NCBI GenBank assembly: GCA_021846985.1
Contig: JAJZVX010000002.1
Location: 124,001 to 188,000 of the forward strand
From: Acidobacteriota bacterium
GTDB lineage: Bacteria > Acidobacteriota > Terriglobia > Terriglobales > Acidobacteriaceae
Length of the DNA: 64,000 nucleotides
Direction of reading: 5' to 3'
Positions 19,311-28,400 of this stretch are shown one piece after another. The notes beneath the pieces were generated by a model. It was not told the DNA's origin. It saw only the letters and a list, made by a program, of their open reading frames with translations, and ran no database searches. The position numbers were made by a program, and so were the translations under genes. Every line of letters begins with the position of its first letter. Position 1 is the stretch's first letter.

Positions 19311-19405
19311 CTTCGGGATATCGACTTTCACCACGGCCAGCTAAGCGGCAACAGGGTAAGCGGCGCAGATCCCCAGGCTGTTCACGCAGCAAAACGGACG
19401 GGCGC

Positions 19406-19431
19406 CCCAGGTGCCGCTTTTGGCGCCTGGG
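19406..19431. terminator. hairpin between convergent mqnE and methyltransferase
   Basis: CCCAGGTGCC pairs with GGCGCCTGGG (one T-G wobble) around a GCTTTT loop, 13 bp from the stop codon of the minus-strand methyltransferase gene and between the two convergent genes. No clear U-run on either strand. Confidence 0.5.
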
Positions 19432-19443
19432 ATAGTATGAACC

Positions 19444-21141
19444 TCACTCCGGCGGCAGCAGCGGCAGCGTCAAATTCTCCGCCGCCGCCCCCCGGCTGCG
19501 CGGAGCCCGCTTGAAGGTCGCGTCCCGCCGGTGCAGCGGATACTCCGGCTGCTTCCCCTCCAGAATCTGTTGCACGGTCAGAATCTGTACCCGCGGATAC
19601 CCGCTCCCGTCCACCGACTTGTAAAACCCCGCCTCCGCCGCCTCCCGCAGCATCGCCTTCGTCGGCTCCTCAAAGCACAGAAACACGCCTATCTCCGCCT
19701 TTTCCCGCTCGATCACGCCTCGCAAATCCCGCACCTGCGAAACCGTCACCCCGCCCGCCTTGACGGAAAAGATAATCTGCTTCGACCTCCCCGACTGGTC
19801 GTCGTGGAAATAGAGCCGCCCGTCGATCCCCCGGTCCGCGCCCTTCCTCTGCTCCGCTGGCCGCGCCCCCACCTGTCCCAGCGCCCACCACTGGAACTGG
19901 TACTTGTCCTCCTCGGCCAGTTGCGCCGCGCCTGCCAAATCCGTCGGCTCGCCGATCACCTCGTAGCTGCCCTTGATCTCCGGCCCAAAGGCGTCCGACA
20001 GCCGCTTCTTGATCAGCCCGATCGCCAGGTGCGTAATGTCGATCCCAATCCACCGCCGCTTCAGCCGCTCGGCCACCTGCACCGTCGTCCCGCACCCGCA
20101 AAAGGGATCGAGAACCAGATCGCCCTCGTTCGAGCTCGCCTTCAGAATCCGCTCCAGCAGAGCCTCCGGCTTTTGCGTGGGATAGCCGAGACGCTCCTGC
20201 GCTTGTGAGTTGATGGGAAAGATGTCATCCCAGATATTCTGGAGAGGGTTACCTGGCATCTCATCGAGATAACGCTTATATTGAGGCACGCCGCCCGGCT
20301 TCGTTTGGACAATTCTCCCTTCGTTGATCAGCTGCGCCATCCGTTCCTTCGAATAGCGCCAAAACCGGGTCACTCCCATGACTTCATAACTAGGATTGCC
20401 TTTCGCTGCGCCCCCAGGTCCCGTAAGGTTGTCCAACCGATACCTTCGCCCCTGCTCATCGGCATACCCGTATTTCTTCAAGTATTCAGAAGTGTAGGGT
20501 TGGTGCTGGTGAATAAAGGTGTAGCCCTCACCTTTCGAGAAAAACAAGAGTATGTCCGAAACATTGCCAAAGGCTTTCCTCCCCTGCTTGGCATCGGCAT
20601 GGGCAGTCGTCCTCTTCCAAGTGATTTCGTTGACAAAACGCTGCGGCCCAAACACCGCATCCATCAAAATCTTCAGGTAGTGGCTGGCCGTCGGATCGCA
20701 GTGCAGATAAATCGACCCCGTCTCCTTCAGCACCCGCCGCAGCTCCACCAGCCGCGGAGCCATCATCGAGAGATAGGCCAGCATGTCGCTGCCGCCCAGG
20801 AACGTCCGGAAGGCCCGCAGGGCGTCGGCTACCCGCCCGCCCCGCTCCACCATCTCCTCGTAGGCCCGCTCCGCCTCGATGTTCCACTCCCACGTGTCCT
20901 CGAAGGCATGAATCTGCGAGCTGGACTGGCTGCCGTCCTTCTCCGCAAACAGAACGTTATAGTCCTGCCGTGAGTTGAACGGCGGATCCAGATACACCAG
21001 GTCCACCGACTCGTCCTTCACATACATGCGAAGAACGTCAAGGTTGTCGCCGTAGTAGAGTTTGTTCTTTTCCTTCGCCACTGGATTGGATTGAGGGTAG
21101 CACACGCCCCGCCCGTCGTCCTGCTCCCTCGTTCCCTGCAT
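19444..21141 (-). CDS. DNA adenine methyltransferase (beta class) fused to nuclease-like domain
   Basis: Site-specific DNA methyltransferase, 565 residues. Motif IV DPPFNS is at residues 52-57 and the SAM-binding motif I DPFCGCGTT at 345-353; this order marks the beta class of N6-adenine (or N4-cytosine) enzymes. After the methylase ends near 385, a second domain (about 412-505) reads QFQWWALGQ...KGADRGIDGRLYF...IIFSVKAGGV, the layout of Mrr-type PD-(D/E)xK restriction domains, with Asp440 and Lys461 and a Ser where Glu/Gln is usual. It may thus be a one-protein restriction-modification enzyme or a solitary methylase with a DNA-binding tail. No separate restriction or specificity gene adjoins it. 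GGGAGG lies 15 bases before the ATG. Confidence 0.88.
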   Translation of the reverse strand: MQGTREQDDGRGVCYPQSNPVAKEKNKLYYGDNLDVLRMYVKDESVDLVYLDPPFNSRQDYNVLFAEKDGSQSSSQIHAFEDTWEWNIEAERAYEEMVERGGRVADALRAFRTFLGGSDMLAYLSMMAPRLVELRRVLKETGSIYLHCDPTASHYLKILMDAVFGPQRFVNEITWKRTTAHADAKQGRKAFGNVSDILLFFSKGEGYTFIHQHQPYTSEYLKKYGYADEQGRRYRLDNLTGPGGAAKGNPSYEVMGVTRFWRYSKERMAQLINEGRIVQTKPGGVPQYKRYLDEMPGNPLQNIWDDIFPINSQAQERLGYPTQKPEALLERILKASSNEGDLVLDPFCGCGTTVQVAERLKRRWIGIDITHLAIGLIKKRLSDAFGPEIKGSYEVIGEPTDLAGAAQLAEEDKYQFQWWALGQVGARPAEQRKGADRGIDGRLYFHDDQSGRSKQIIFSVKAGGVTVSQVRDLRGVIEREKAEIGVFLCFEEPTKAMLREAAEAGFYKSVDGSGYPRVQILTVQQILEGKQPEYPLHRRDATFKRAPRSRGAAAENLTLPLLPPE

Positions 21142-21220
21142 CTTTGCAGAAAATTACCTCCCTTTTGCCCACAATGAAAGAAGTGCGGCCCATCCATCGC
21201 CGCCGTTTGGAGAGATCCTC

Positions 21221-21685
21221 ATGATTACTGGCCTCGAAACACCCCCCGATCCGGCCGCTGCTGGCCTGATCCACCCCGCCACCGGCAACCCGGCCGTCGC
21301 GCTCTGCTGCAAGGCCTATGCGCGCGCGTACCGCGAGGCGGCCGCGGCCGGGAAGGACCATGTTCTGGCCAAATTCGTCGCCTGCGCCGCCTATCGCAAC
21401 GCCATGCCCCCGCTCGACGGAGTGGAACACATCCGCGGCTTCATCGCCTGCGCCGCCCACGCCATGCTCATCGGCGCGCTGGAAACCTCCGACGGCGCAA
21501 AGCTTCTCTACGCCGCCCAGGTCGCCTCGACCTTCCTTCCCAAGCCCTCGTCCCCAGATATCCAACGGCGCCGGAAACCGGCCGAAAAGCCGGGAACGGA
21601 ACCCCGCAAGCTCCTCTCTTCCACTCCAGGCTCGCCTGCGCAGAGTCCATACTGCCCGTCCCCGGCAGGGAGAGAGGCCGTCTGA
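21221..21685 (+). CDS. small helical hypothetical protein
   Basis: A 154-residue protein. GGAGAG stands at good distance from the ATG, which supports it as a real gene. Residues ~25-105 are an Ala-rich helical core with periodic Cys and aromatic residues (ALCCKAYARAYREA, FVACAAYRNAMPPLDGVEHI, FIACAAHAMLIGALE, KLLYAAQVA). The last ~45 residues are Pro/Ser/Arg-rich and probably disordered. I recall similar helical proteins as conserved hypotheticals in this phylum, but cannot verify it. It is divergent from the methyltransferase (79-bp gap) and precedes the ribbon-helix-helix gene by 154 bp. No function can be assigned. Confidence 0.65.
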   Translation: MITGLETPPDPAAAGLIHPATGNPAVALCCKAYARAYREAAAAGKDHVLAKFVACAAYRNAMPPLDGVEHIRGFIACAAHAMLIGALETSDGAKLLYAAQVASTFLPKPSSPDIQRRRKPAEKPGTEPRKLLSSTPGSPAQSPYCPSPAGREAV

Positions 21686-21694
21686 CGCAAAATG

Positions 21695-21745
21695 TACCCC
21701 CTACCCCCCCCTCTACCCCCCGGGGATATATATTCCCTTTATCTT
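21695..21745. other. C-tract / potential G-quadruplex element
   Basis: TACCCCC, then TACCCCCCCC, then TACCCCCCGGGG, followed by ATATATAT. The minus strand has G-runs of 6, 8 or more, and 5 separated by TAGA and TA, enough for a G-quadruplex. It sits between the two small genes, in a gap without a credible gene. Confidence 0.5.
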
Positions 21746-21839
21746 CGCCTCAAAGGAAAGGCCGCTCTCGCGGTTTTGCGGCCTTCGTCTGTGGGACCGT
21801 TTGTACGCATCGCACTGCACGGGCGCAAAGGAGCCGCGC

Positions 21840-22094
21840 ATGTCTGCCTCATCCACTCGCTGGACTCTCGTGGTTTCGTCCCAGACCGATCGGGCCGTCC
21901 GCGCATTCCTTGCCGCGGCGGGCGCCGGCGCCATGGGAGACATCTCCCTCTTCGTAGAAGACGCCGTCAAGGCCTTCCTGGCCGATGCCGCGCGCAAAGC
22001 CGCCATCAAGCGGAGAACGGGAATGGACGCCGATCACTTCGATCGGGCCCTCAGCCAGGTGCGGCAGTGGGCAAAACTGCGCCGGGGAAGGTGA
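21840..22094 (+). CDS. small ribbon-helix-helix-like protein
   Basis: An 84-residue protein with AAAGGAG before its ATG. The N-terminal pattern (RWTLVVSSQTDRAVRAFLAA, then DISLFVEDAVKAFLADAARKAA) fits a ribbon-helix-helix DNA-binding fold: one strand followed by two helices. The C-terminal 35 residues are basic (KRRTGMDADHFDRALSQVRQWAKLRR). Such proteins act as small repressors, antitoxins or plasmid/chromosome copy factors. No toxin gene is adjacent. The alternative reading, that this is the tail of a longer overlapping frame from 21318, is rejected because that frame has no family likeness upstream of this ATG. Role unknown. Confidence 0.65.
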   Translation: MSASSTRWTLVVSSQTDRAVRAFLAAAGAGAMGDISLFVEDAVKAFLADAARKAAIKRRTGMDADHFDRALSQVRQWAKLRRGR

Positions 22095-22207
22095 CACGCT
22101 CTGCTTCGGCCCTCTCCGGAGGCTGGGCGGCTCCCGGTCCCGGGATGCGTCTCGGCGTCCAGTTGCCAGCCCCTCATCGAGGTCCGCCTGGGCGCCGCCT
22201 GTCCTGC

Positions 22208-23842
22208 TCAGCCTTTGTCCAGGATGGTTGCCTGCCAGCGCGCGGGTGTCAGGCTGGTGTTGGTCGGATAATAGGGCGGGCAATTGCGCGAGTCCTTGTC
22301 CCACGGCGCAATGCCCGTGGTGTCCACAAAGTGGTCGAGCAGCCTCGCCTGCAGATCGCTCTGCACCGCCGCCATGCTCGAATCTCCGTACAGATTGTTC
22401 CGCTCCTGAGGATCGTCCGCATAGCCATACAGCTCGCTCTGCCCCTGTGGACGGACAATCAGCTTGTGCGTCCGGGTGCGAATCATCGCGCTCCGCGAAA
22501 CCGTTTGCGGCTGCTCGTTCTGCAGCCGGATCTTGCCTGCATACGGCCCGCCGCCGGACCCGGCCGGCTCAAAGCACTGGGGCTCGTAGACGTTATACCC
22601 TCCCTCGCTGAAGGCGGCGCGCTCCCGGTCGCCGGCCTCTCCGGTCATCTGCGGCGCCAGGCTCCTCGCAAAGTGGGTATGCTGCGCGCTCGTGCCGGCC
22701 AGGTCGAGCGCCGTCTGCATCACGTCGTAGAGTTCCACCATCTCTCCGGCCACCACCCCGGCTCTGCCGCCCGGCGCCCGCGCAATCACCGGCACATGCG
22801 TAAGGCAGTCTTCCAGCCCGCTCGGCCATTTCTCCACCAGCCCAAAGTCTCCGCTGTAGTCGCCGTGGTCCGACAGCAGAAACAGGGCCGTGTCCTTGTC
22901 GCGTCCGGTTCTCTCCAGGGCTTCCATCACCTCACCCATCAGCCAGTCGCTGTAGCTCACCTGCCCGTAATAAACGGCCTTGATCTTCCGGAAGGTTGCC
23001 TCGTCCAGCTTCTTCAAACCATACGTCTCGCGAATTCCCTCGTGAAACGAGGGCTTCCGCTTCAATCCAGCAGGAATCAGAGGAGGAATCTCCGCTGGCG
23101 AGTACATGTCGTAGAAGTCTCGGGGCGCCGTGTAAGGCGGATGCGGCTCGCTCAGCGGCAAGAAGATGCAGAAGGGCCGGTCGCTCTCCCGCCGCTCGAG
23201 AATCTCCACGGCCTGCCGCACCAGCGCGTAATCCGCCGTCTGCCGCCGGTCGCCTCCGGGGCCGTAGAGCATCGACAGCGAACCCGGCGTGAGGCTCTCT
23301 GGCGAACCGTAGGAGCGGGAAGCAAAGACGGCGTCCTGCCATTGCGTCACGCTGTCGCTAAAGCTCTGCGCCGCCAGAGCGTCGTTCTTGCCAAACCAGA
23401 AAACGTCGTAACCCGCCCGGCGCAGATAGCGGAAGAGATTGGGTTCCTCGGGACGGAGGAAGTAGTAGAGACTGCGGTGGCCGCGGACGCTGGTCGGCCA
23501 GCCCGTGAGCAGGCTGCAGCGCGACGCCCCGCAGACTGGATACTGCGCATGACAGTTGGCAAATCGCGTTCCCTCTCTGGCCAGGCCATCGAAGTTCGGC
23601 GTCCGCGTCACCGGATTGCCGTAGCAGGCAAGGCTGTCGGCCCGCATCTCGTCCGGCATGAAAAGCACGAGGTTCGACCCCTTCGCCAAGGTTGTGCGGC
23701 GCCCGGTCCCGGCGGCATCGGAGTTCGCCTCCGCTCCTGCGCCGGGCTGCATGCCCGGCTCCGGTCCCTTGCCCATCATCCCCGCGGTCACGGTGGCGCC
23801 CGACATCCCAAGAAACTCGCGCCGGTTCATCTGCGACGGCAT
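22208..23842 (-). CDS. Tat-exported sulfatase
   Basis: Arylsulfatase-family hydrolase of 544 residues. The N-terminus NRREFLGMSGA is a twin-arginine export signal. The alkaline-phosphatase fold begins at LVLFMPDEMRADSLACYGN (metal Asp64). The catalytic formylglycine site is Cys104 in CGASR, the CxAxR variant of the usual CxPxR; CxAxR is also accepted by radical-SAM maturases. LLSDHGDYSGDFGLVEK supplies the other metal ligands. It would release sulfate from a sulfated glycan or ester in the periplasm. No maturase gene is in the window. A 167-bp gap separates it from the amidohydrolase upstream on the same strand. Confidence 0.88.
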   Translation of the reverse strand: MPSQMNRREFLGMSGATVTAGMMGKGPEPGMQPGAGAEANSDAAGTGRRTTLAKGSNLVLFMPDEMRADSLACYGNPVTRTPNFDGLAREGTRFANCHAQYPVCGASRCSLLTGWPTSVRGHRSLYYFLRPEEPNLFRYLRRAGYDVFWFGKNDALAAQSFSDSVTQWQDAVFASRSYGSPESLTPGSLSMLYGPGGDRRQTADYALVRQAVEILERRESDRPFCIFLPLSEPHPPYTAPRDFYDMYSPAEIPPLIPAGLKRKPSFHEGIRETYGLKKLDEATFRKIKAVYYGQVSYSDWLMGEVMEALERTGRDKDTALFLLSDHGDYSGDFGLVEKWPSGLEDCLTHVPVIARAPGGRAGVVAGEMVELYDVMQTALDLAGTSAQHTHFARSLAPQMTGEAGDRERAAFSEGGYNVYEPQCFEPAGSGGGPYAGKIRLQNEQPQTVSRSAMIRTRTHKLIVRPQGQSELYGYADDPQERNNLYGDSSMAAVQSDLQARLLDHFVDTTGIAPWDKDSRNCPPYYPTNTSLTPARWQATILDKG

Positions 23843-24009
23843 CGTCTGCCCTCCCTGGCGAGCTATTGTAGTTGCCCGGCCCGCGCCGGGAGCAACCGGC
23901 GGGAACGAGGGGGCTCGCTCGAATCCATCCTTGCTGTGAACGCGGCCCGAGGCCGATGCCGTCCCCTCCGTGCTGGACCGGAAGGTGGCCCGACCGCCAC
24001 GGGGTGGAA

Positions 24010-25311
24010 TTACGGCCGCACCACCACCCCGCCTTTCATGACAAATTGCACATGCTCGACGGCAGTGATGTCCTGGAGGGGATTGCCGGGGACGGCGACG
24101 ATGTCGGCGTAGTAGCCGGGTTGGAGTTTTCCAATCTGACCCTCCCAGCCAAGCACGCGCGATCCTTCGATCATGTCCGCCTGCAAGACCGCCAGCGGCT
24201 TCATCCCATAATGGACCATCAGTTCCATTTCGCGCGCCTGCGTACCATGCGGGAAAGGTCCCACATCCGAGCCGACGGCGAAGGGAATGCCGGCCGCGAT
24301 CTGTTTTTTGAACTCCGCGATCTTGTAGTCCAGCAGCACGCGCTCCCGCGCCGCCATCTCCGGCGAGGTGGCGTGTTCGGCAAAGTACTCGAAGGCCACA
24401 AACGTCGGTATCGCCGGAATGTCCTTCTCCTTCATCAGCCGCATGGTCTCGTCGCTCAGTTGCGTCGCGTGGTCGATGGAGGCCACGCCGGCTTGGGCTG
24501 CATAGAGCGTTCCCGGCTCGCCCTGTGCGTGCACGCCCACAGTGGTGCCCATGCGGCGCGCCTCCTTGACAGCTGCGGCCAGTTGCGCCTCGGTGTACTG
24601 GTAGGGCGTCTGCAGCACGCCGTCAACCATCCGGTCCTTGCCGGTCTCGTAGATCTTGGCGAAGTCGGAGCCCTCCTTGTGCTGGCGGCGCATCACTTCG
24701 ATGATCTGCTCGGCATCGTTGGCATAATCGGCGTTCGACAGCACGTGCTGCGCCGGGTTGTAGTGGATGGCGTCCTCGTGCCCGCCCAGAATGTCGATGG
24801 CGTTGCCGCTCACCCGCATCCGCGGCCCGGGAATCAGCCCCTGGTTGATGGCGTCGCGCACCGCCGAATCGGCCGGCCCCGCGCCCTCCGTTCCCATGTC
24901 GCGCTCGGCCGTGAATCCGGCCATCAGGTCCGCCTTGGCTGCCTGCTCGGCCAGAATCGTCCGCCATGGCACCGACTCCTCCACCGTCTGCAAGTCCTCC
25001 GCCCCCGGATGCAGGAACAGGTGAACGTGCGCGTCAATCAGTCCCGGCAGCAGCGTCGCGTCTCCCAGGTCGATCACCTTCGCGCCCTGCGGATGGTTGA
25101 CTTCGGTGCCCACGGCCGTGATCCGCTCACCCTCCACCAGCACCTCGCCCGGCGCCAGGATCTTTCCCGTCTCCACCTGGAGAAGCCTCGCGGCATGGAG
25201 CACAACGGCCGGGTGGACGGGCGGTTGCGCCTTGGCGGCCGGGACGATTGCTGCTGCGCAACAGACGGCGGCCCACACGGAAAAGCAAGCAAAAATCCTG
25301 GGATAAGGCAT
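24010..25311 (-). CDS. secreted amidohydrolase (imidazolonepropionase-like)
   Basis: Amidohydrolase-superfamily metalloenzyme, about 433 residues from the ATG at 25311. A signal peptide (FACFSVWAAVCCAAAIVPAAKA) marks export. The TIM-barrel metal motif LPGLIDAHVHLF is at residues ~85-97. Further ligands are likely in GTTVGVHAQGEPG, GVASIDHATQLS and PFAVGSDVGPF; the C-terminus closes the composite beta-sandwich (GYYADIVAVPGNPLQDI). The closest functional type is the Xaa-Pro dipeptidase / imidazolonepropionase-related group common in Acidobacteriota; the substrate is not predictable. Same strand as the sulfatase but separated by 167 bp. The longer frame to 25401 lacks likeness. Confidence 0.85.
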   Translation of the reverse strand: MPYPRIFACFSVWAAVCCAAAIVPAAKAQPPVHPAVVLHAARLLQVETGKILAPGEVLVEGERITAVGTEVNHPQGAKVIDLGDATLLPGLIDAHVHLFLHPGAEDLQTVEESVPWRTILAEQAAKADLMAGFTAERDMGTEGAGPADSAVRDAINQGLIPGPRMRVSGNAIDILGGHEDAIHYNPAQHVLSNADYANDAEQIIEVMRRQHKEGSDFAKIYETGKDRMVDGVLQTPYQYTEAQLAAAVKEARRMGTTVGVHAQGEPGTLYAAQAGVASIDHATQLSDETMRLMKEKDIPAIPTFVAFEYFAEHATSPEMAARERVLLDYKIAEFKKQIAAGIPFAVGSDVGPFPHGTQAREMELMVHYGMKPLAVLQADMIEGSRVLGWEGQIGKLQPGYYADIVAVPGNPLQDITAVEHVQFVMKGGVVVRP

Positions 25312-25480
25312 GGCTAAAACTATGCGCCAATGGCCCCATATTGTCGACCGAGAGCCAGTGCCGGAAACCTCAAACCGTCCGGATTCTATACACCGCATCA
25401 TTGGAAACGCCTAATCTGCGAGCGCAGCCTCATGGACCATGGTTCGCATGGACTGGCAATCGACGCCAAGGAGACAGTCC

Positions 25481-28400
25481 ATGTTGATTGCGAGGCAGCG
25501 GCTGCGGCTGCACACTGTTCTTCTCTCTCTTCTTTTTGGGGGAGCCGTTCTGCCGGCTCTTGCTCTGCCGCCGGCAGGCGCTTCGGGCTCTTCCGGCGAC
25601 GACTCGCCCTCGGCCAACACCACTCCGCCTCCGGCGCGGCCGTATCTAGCCCCGCCCCTCAACGGCGTCTATTTCCCTGTTCTCCACACCGCCAACCTGG
25701 CGTCCTCAACGGGCCTTGCCGACACCCCGACCGGCGTGGTGGCCGCGCAGGCCGGCGTCACCGGAACTGGCGTCATCAATTTTCCCGCGATTGACGTGAC
25801 CAAGCCCTGGCGGGCGGCCATTCTCATCACCATGGGCGAAGCGCCGGGCAATACCAATGGACTGACCGTCTTTTTGACGAATCCCAGCAAGCCCCAGAAC
25901 GGCTACTACATCCAATTGGGAGGCAACGCCTCTCTCGGCAACACGGCCTCGGCGGCAATTACCTACAGTATGTCTCTCACCTACGGGGTTCTAAGCGCGG
26001 TTCCCACCGGCACCAGGATGTGGCTTTCCATTGCCTCCGATGGCAAGGACATTTGGCCCTGCCTCATCCCCGATACCCTTTCCACGACTCACTTCCTGTA
26101 TGGCAACTATAATCATGCCTGGGACGGCGGGCCGTATTGCGGCAGCGAGGGTGCGCAGTATGTGAGTTCCACCAACGGTGCGCAAACGCTCGGCCTCTCC
26201 CAGATAAAGATTCAATCCGGTTCCACGCTCGATGTCGTCAACGGAGTCTATCTCTCGGAGGGAAGCCTCGACGGTCCTTCCGACAGGGTCTTCTTTCCTC
26301 CTATGTTTCTGAGTCCCGATACGGGGCTAGACAACAACGGCGATACGCACGCGCCTGTCAGCTCGGCGGGTGGAACCTTGCCGTACTCCACGCAGATTTT
26401 CGTTCCGGGAGGCTACGGCCAGCCGGGAGGCACGCCGGTCGTTCTGGCTAACCACCCTTATGGCAATGTCACTCCGCCAGTTCCGGCGTTGCCCATGCTG
26501 GCGGCTCTCTATGACGATGGATATATGATCGCCATTCCCTTTGCCTGGGCCGGCGGCGGTGGCGACGGCAACTACATCAATGCCCTCACCTCCAATAACG
26601 GAGCCCCCACCGGGCTCCTGCTGCGCAAGAAAGTCGTCGACTGGATACGGCAAAACCTACCCTTCAGTTGGCAACTCTACCAGTTCGGCACATCCATGGG
26701 CTGCAACAACGCCCTTGAGTACGAGCACTGGTGGCCTGGAAACGCAGCCATTCTCTGTGTCTCCGGTTCCACCAGTCTTACCGTCGCCAGCAGTCCGCCT
26801 TATGGATACGGAACCGTTTCCTCGGCCGATGCTACTTCGTTCAGCGGCTTTTACCTGGCGCTGCAACCCAGCATAGGACAAAATCCGGCGACGGACAGCG
26901 CGGACTGGATGCAGCTCAGCGTGGCGCCCGGGTTCGTCGACGAGAGCTACCTTCAGAATCCGCCTTATTCGTTTGCGGATGCCTGGTCGGCCGCGAAATC
27001 GTACACAGCCAACCAGATCGTCTCTGTTCCCTATTCCGGAACGCTGCAGAGTCTAGCTCCCTACGACCCCTCCCTGAATCCAGAGACGTATCTTTCCGTG
27101 CCCATCTACATGACGACCTGCAAGACCGACACGACCATTGCCGCTGAAAACCAGGCTCTCTACAGCGCGGTCCAGGCCGTCGGCGGCACGATCACGCTGC
27201 AGGTAATCAACGATGGAACATGCAGCCATCAGTCAGCGGACCTCTTCTTTCCCTCCACATTCGCTAGCTTTTTCGATCAGTACCGCAAAGCCAGCCCTTC
27301 TGTTCAGGCAGGGACGCCGGCGCCGGCGGGTACGCCAACCACAACGGTTCTGACGGTGAACTCGGCGGGCGCGGCTGCGTCCACGGTGGACTCCGGCAGC
27401 ACGGTGACGCTGACGGCGGCTGTCAGTGCCGGCGGCGCGCCGGTTACGGCGGGCCAGGTCAACTTCTGCGACCCCAGCGCGCCGGCCTGCTCGGGCGCGA
27501 GTCGAGTGGGAACCGCGCAGTTGACAAACGCCGGGACCGCTTTGCTCCATCTCGTTCCCGCTATTGGCAACCATGCGTACACCGCGGTCTTTACCGGAGC
27601 CGGAGGCGCCGCGTCGAGTTCGTCGCCCGCGGTCTCTCTGAACGTGGCCGGTCTTCATTCCACCGTGACCGCGGTGGCCGCCAGCGGCAGCGCCGGCAAT
27701 TACGCGTTGACGGCGACGGTGAGTGGTGCAGCCCAGAGCAGCGTGCCCACGGGAACGGTCTCGTTTGTGGACGCAAGCGCCGGCAACCGCGTGCTGGGAA
27801 CCGCGACTTTGGGAACCGCTGCGCCCATGCTGAACTGGACCGAGGCCCCGGCGCCGGCAACCGGCGCCGGCCCGAGCGCCGTGGTTACGGCCGACTTGAA
27901 CGGCGACGGTAAGCCTGACCTTGCCGTGGCCAACTCCCAGTCGCACTCGGTGACCATTCTGCTCGGTAACGGGGACGGAACGTTCGTGCCGGCGCCAAGT
28001 CCTGACACGGGTAGCGTCCCTGTGGCTCTGGTTGCGGGCGACTTCAATGGCGACGGTAAAACTGATCTCGCCGTGGCCAACTCTCAGTCCAATTCGGTTA
28101 CGATCCTGCTCGGCAACGGCGACGGTACCTTCACTGCCGCACCGACGCTCGCCGCCGGAACGCATCCCGCCGCAATGGCCGCGGGTGACTTCAACGGTGA
28201 TGGTAATCTCGATCTCGTTGTAGCCAACAGCGGCGACAACACGCTCTCAATCTTTCTTGGCAAAGGCGACGGGAGTTTTGCTGTCGCTCCGGTTGCTCAC
28301 ACGGGTTGCGGCCCGGATTCGATTGCCGTGGGCGACTTCAATGGCGATGGCGCCCTGGATCTGGCCGTGGCCAACGGCAGCGACAACACCCTGAGCCTTT

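Noticed and set aside
21692-24112. 806-codon plus-strand frame antisense to the sulfatase
   Set aside because: It is low-complexity, His/Arg/Pro-rich, lacks a ribosome site and is antisense to a clear sulfatase.
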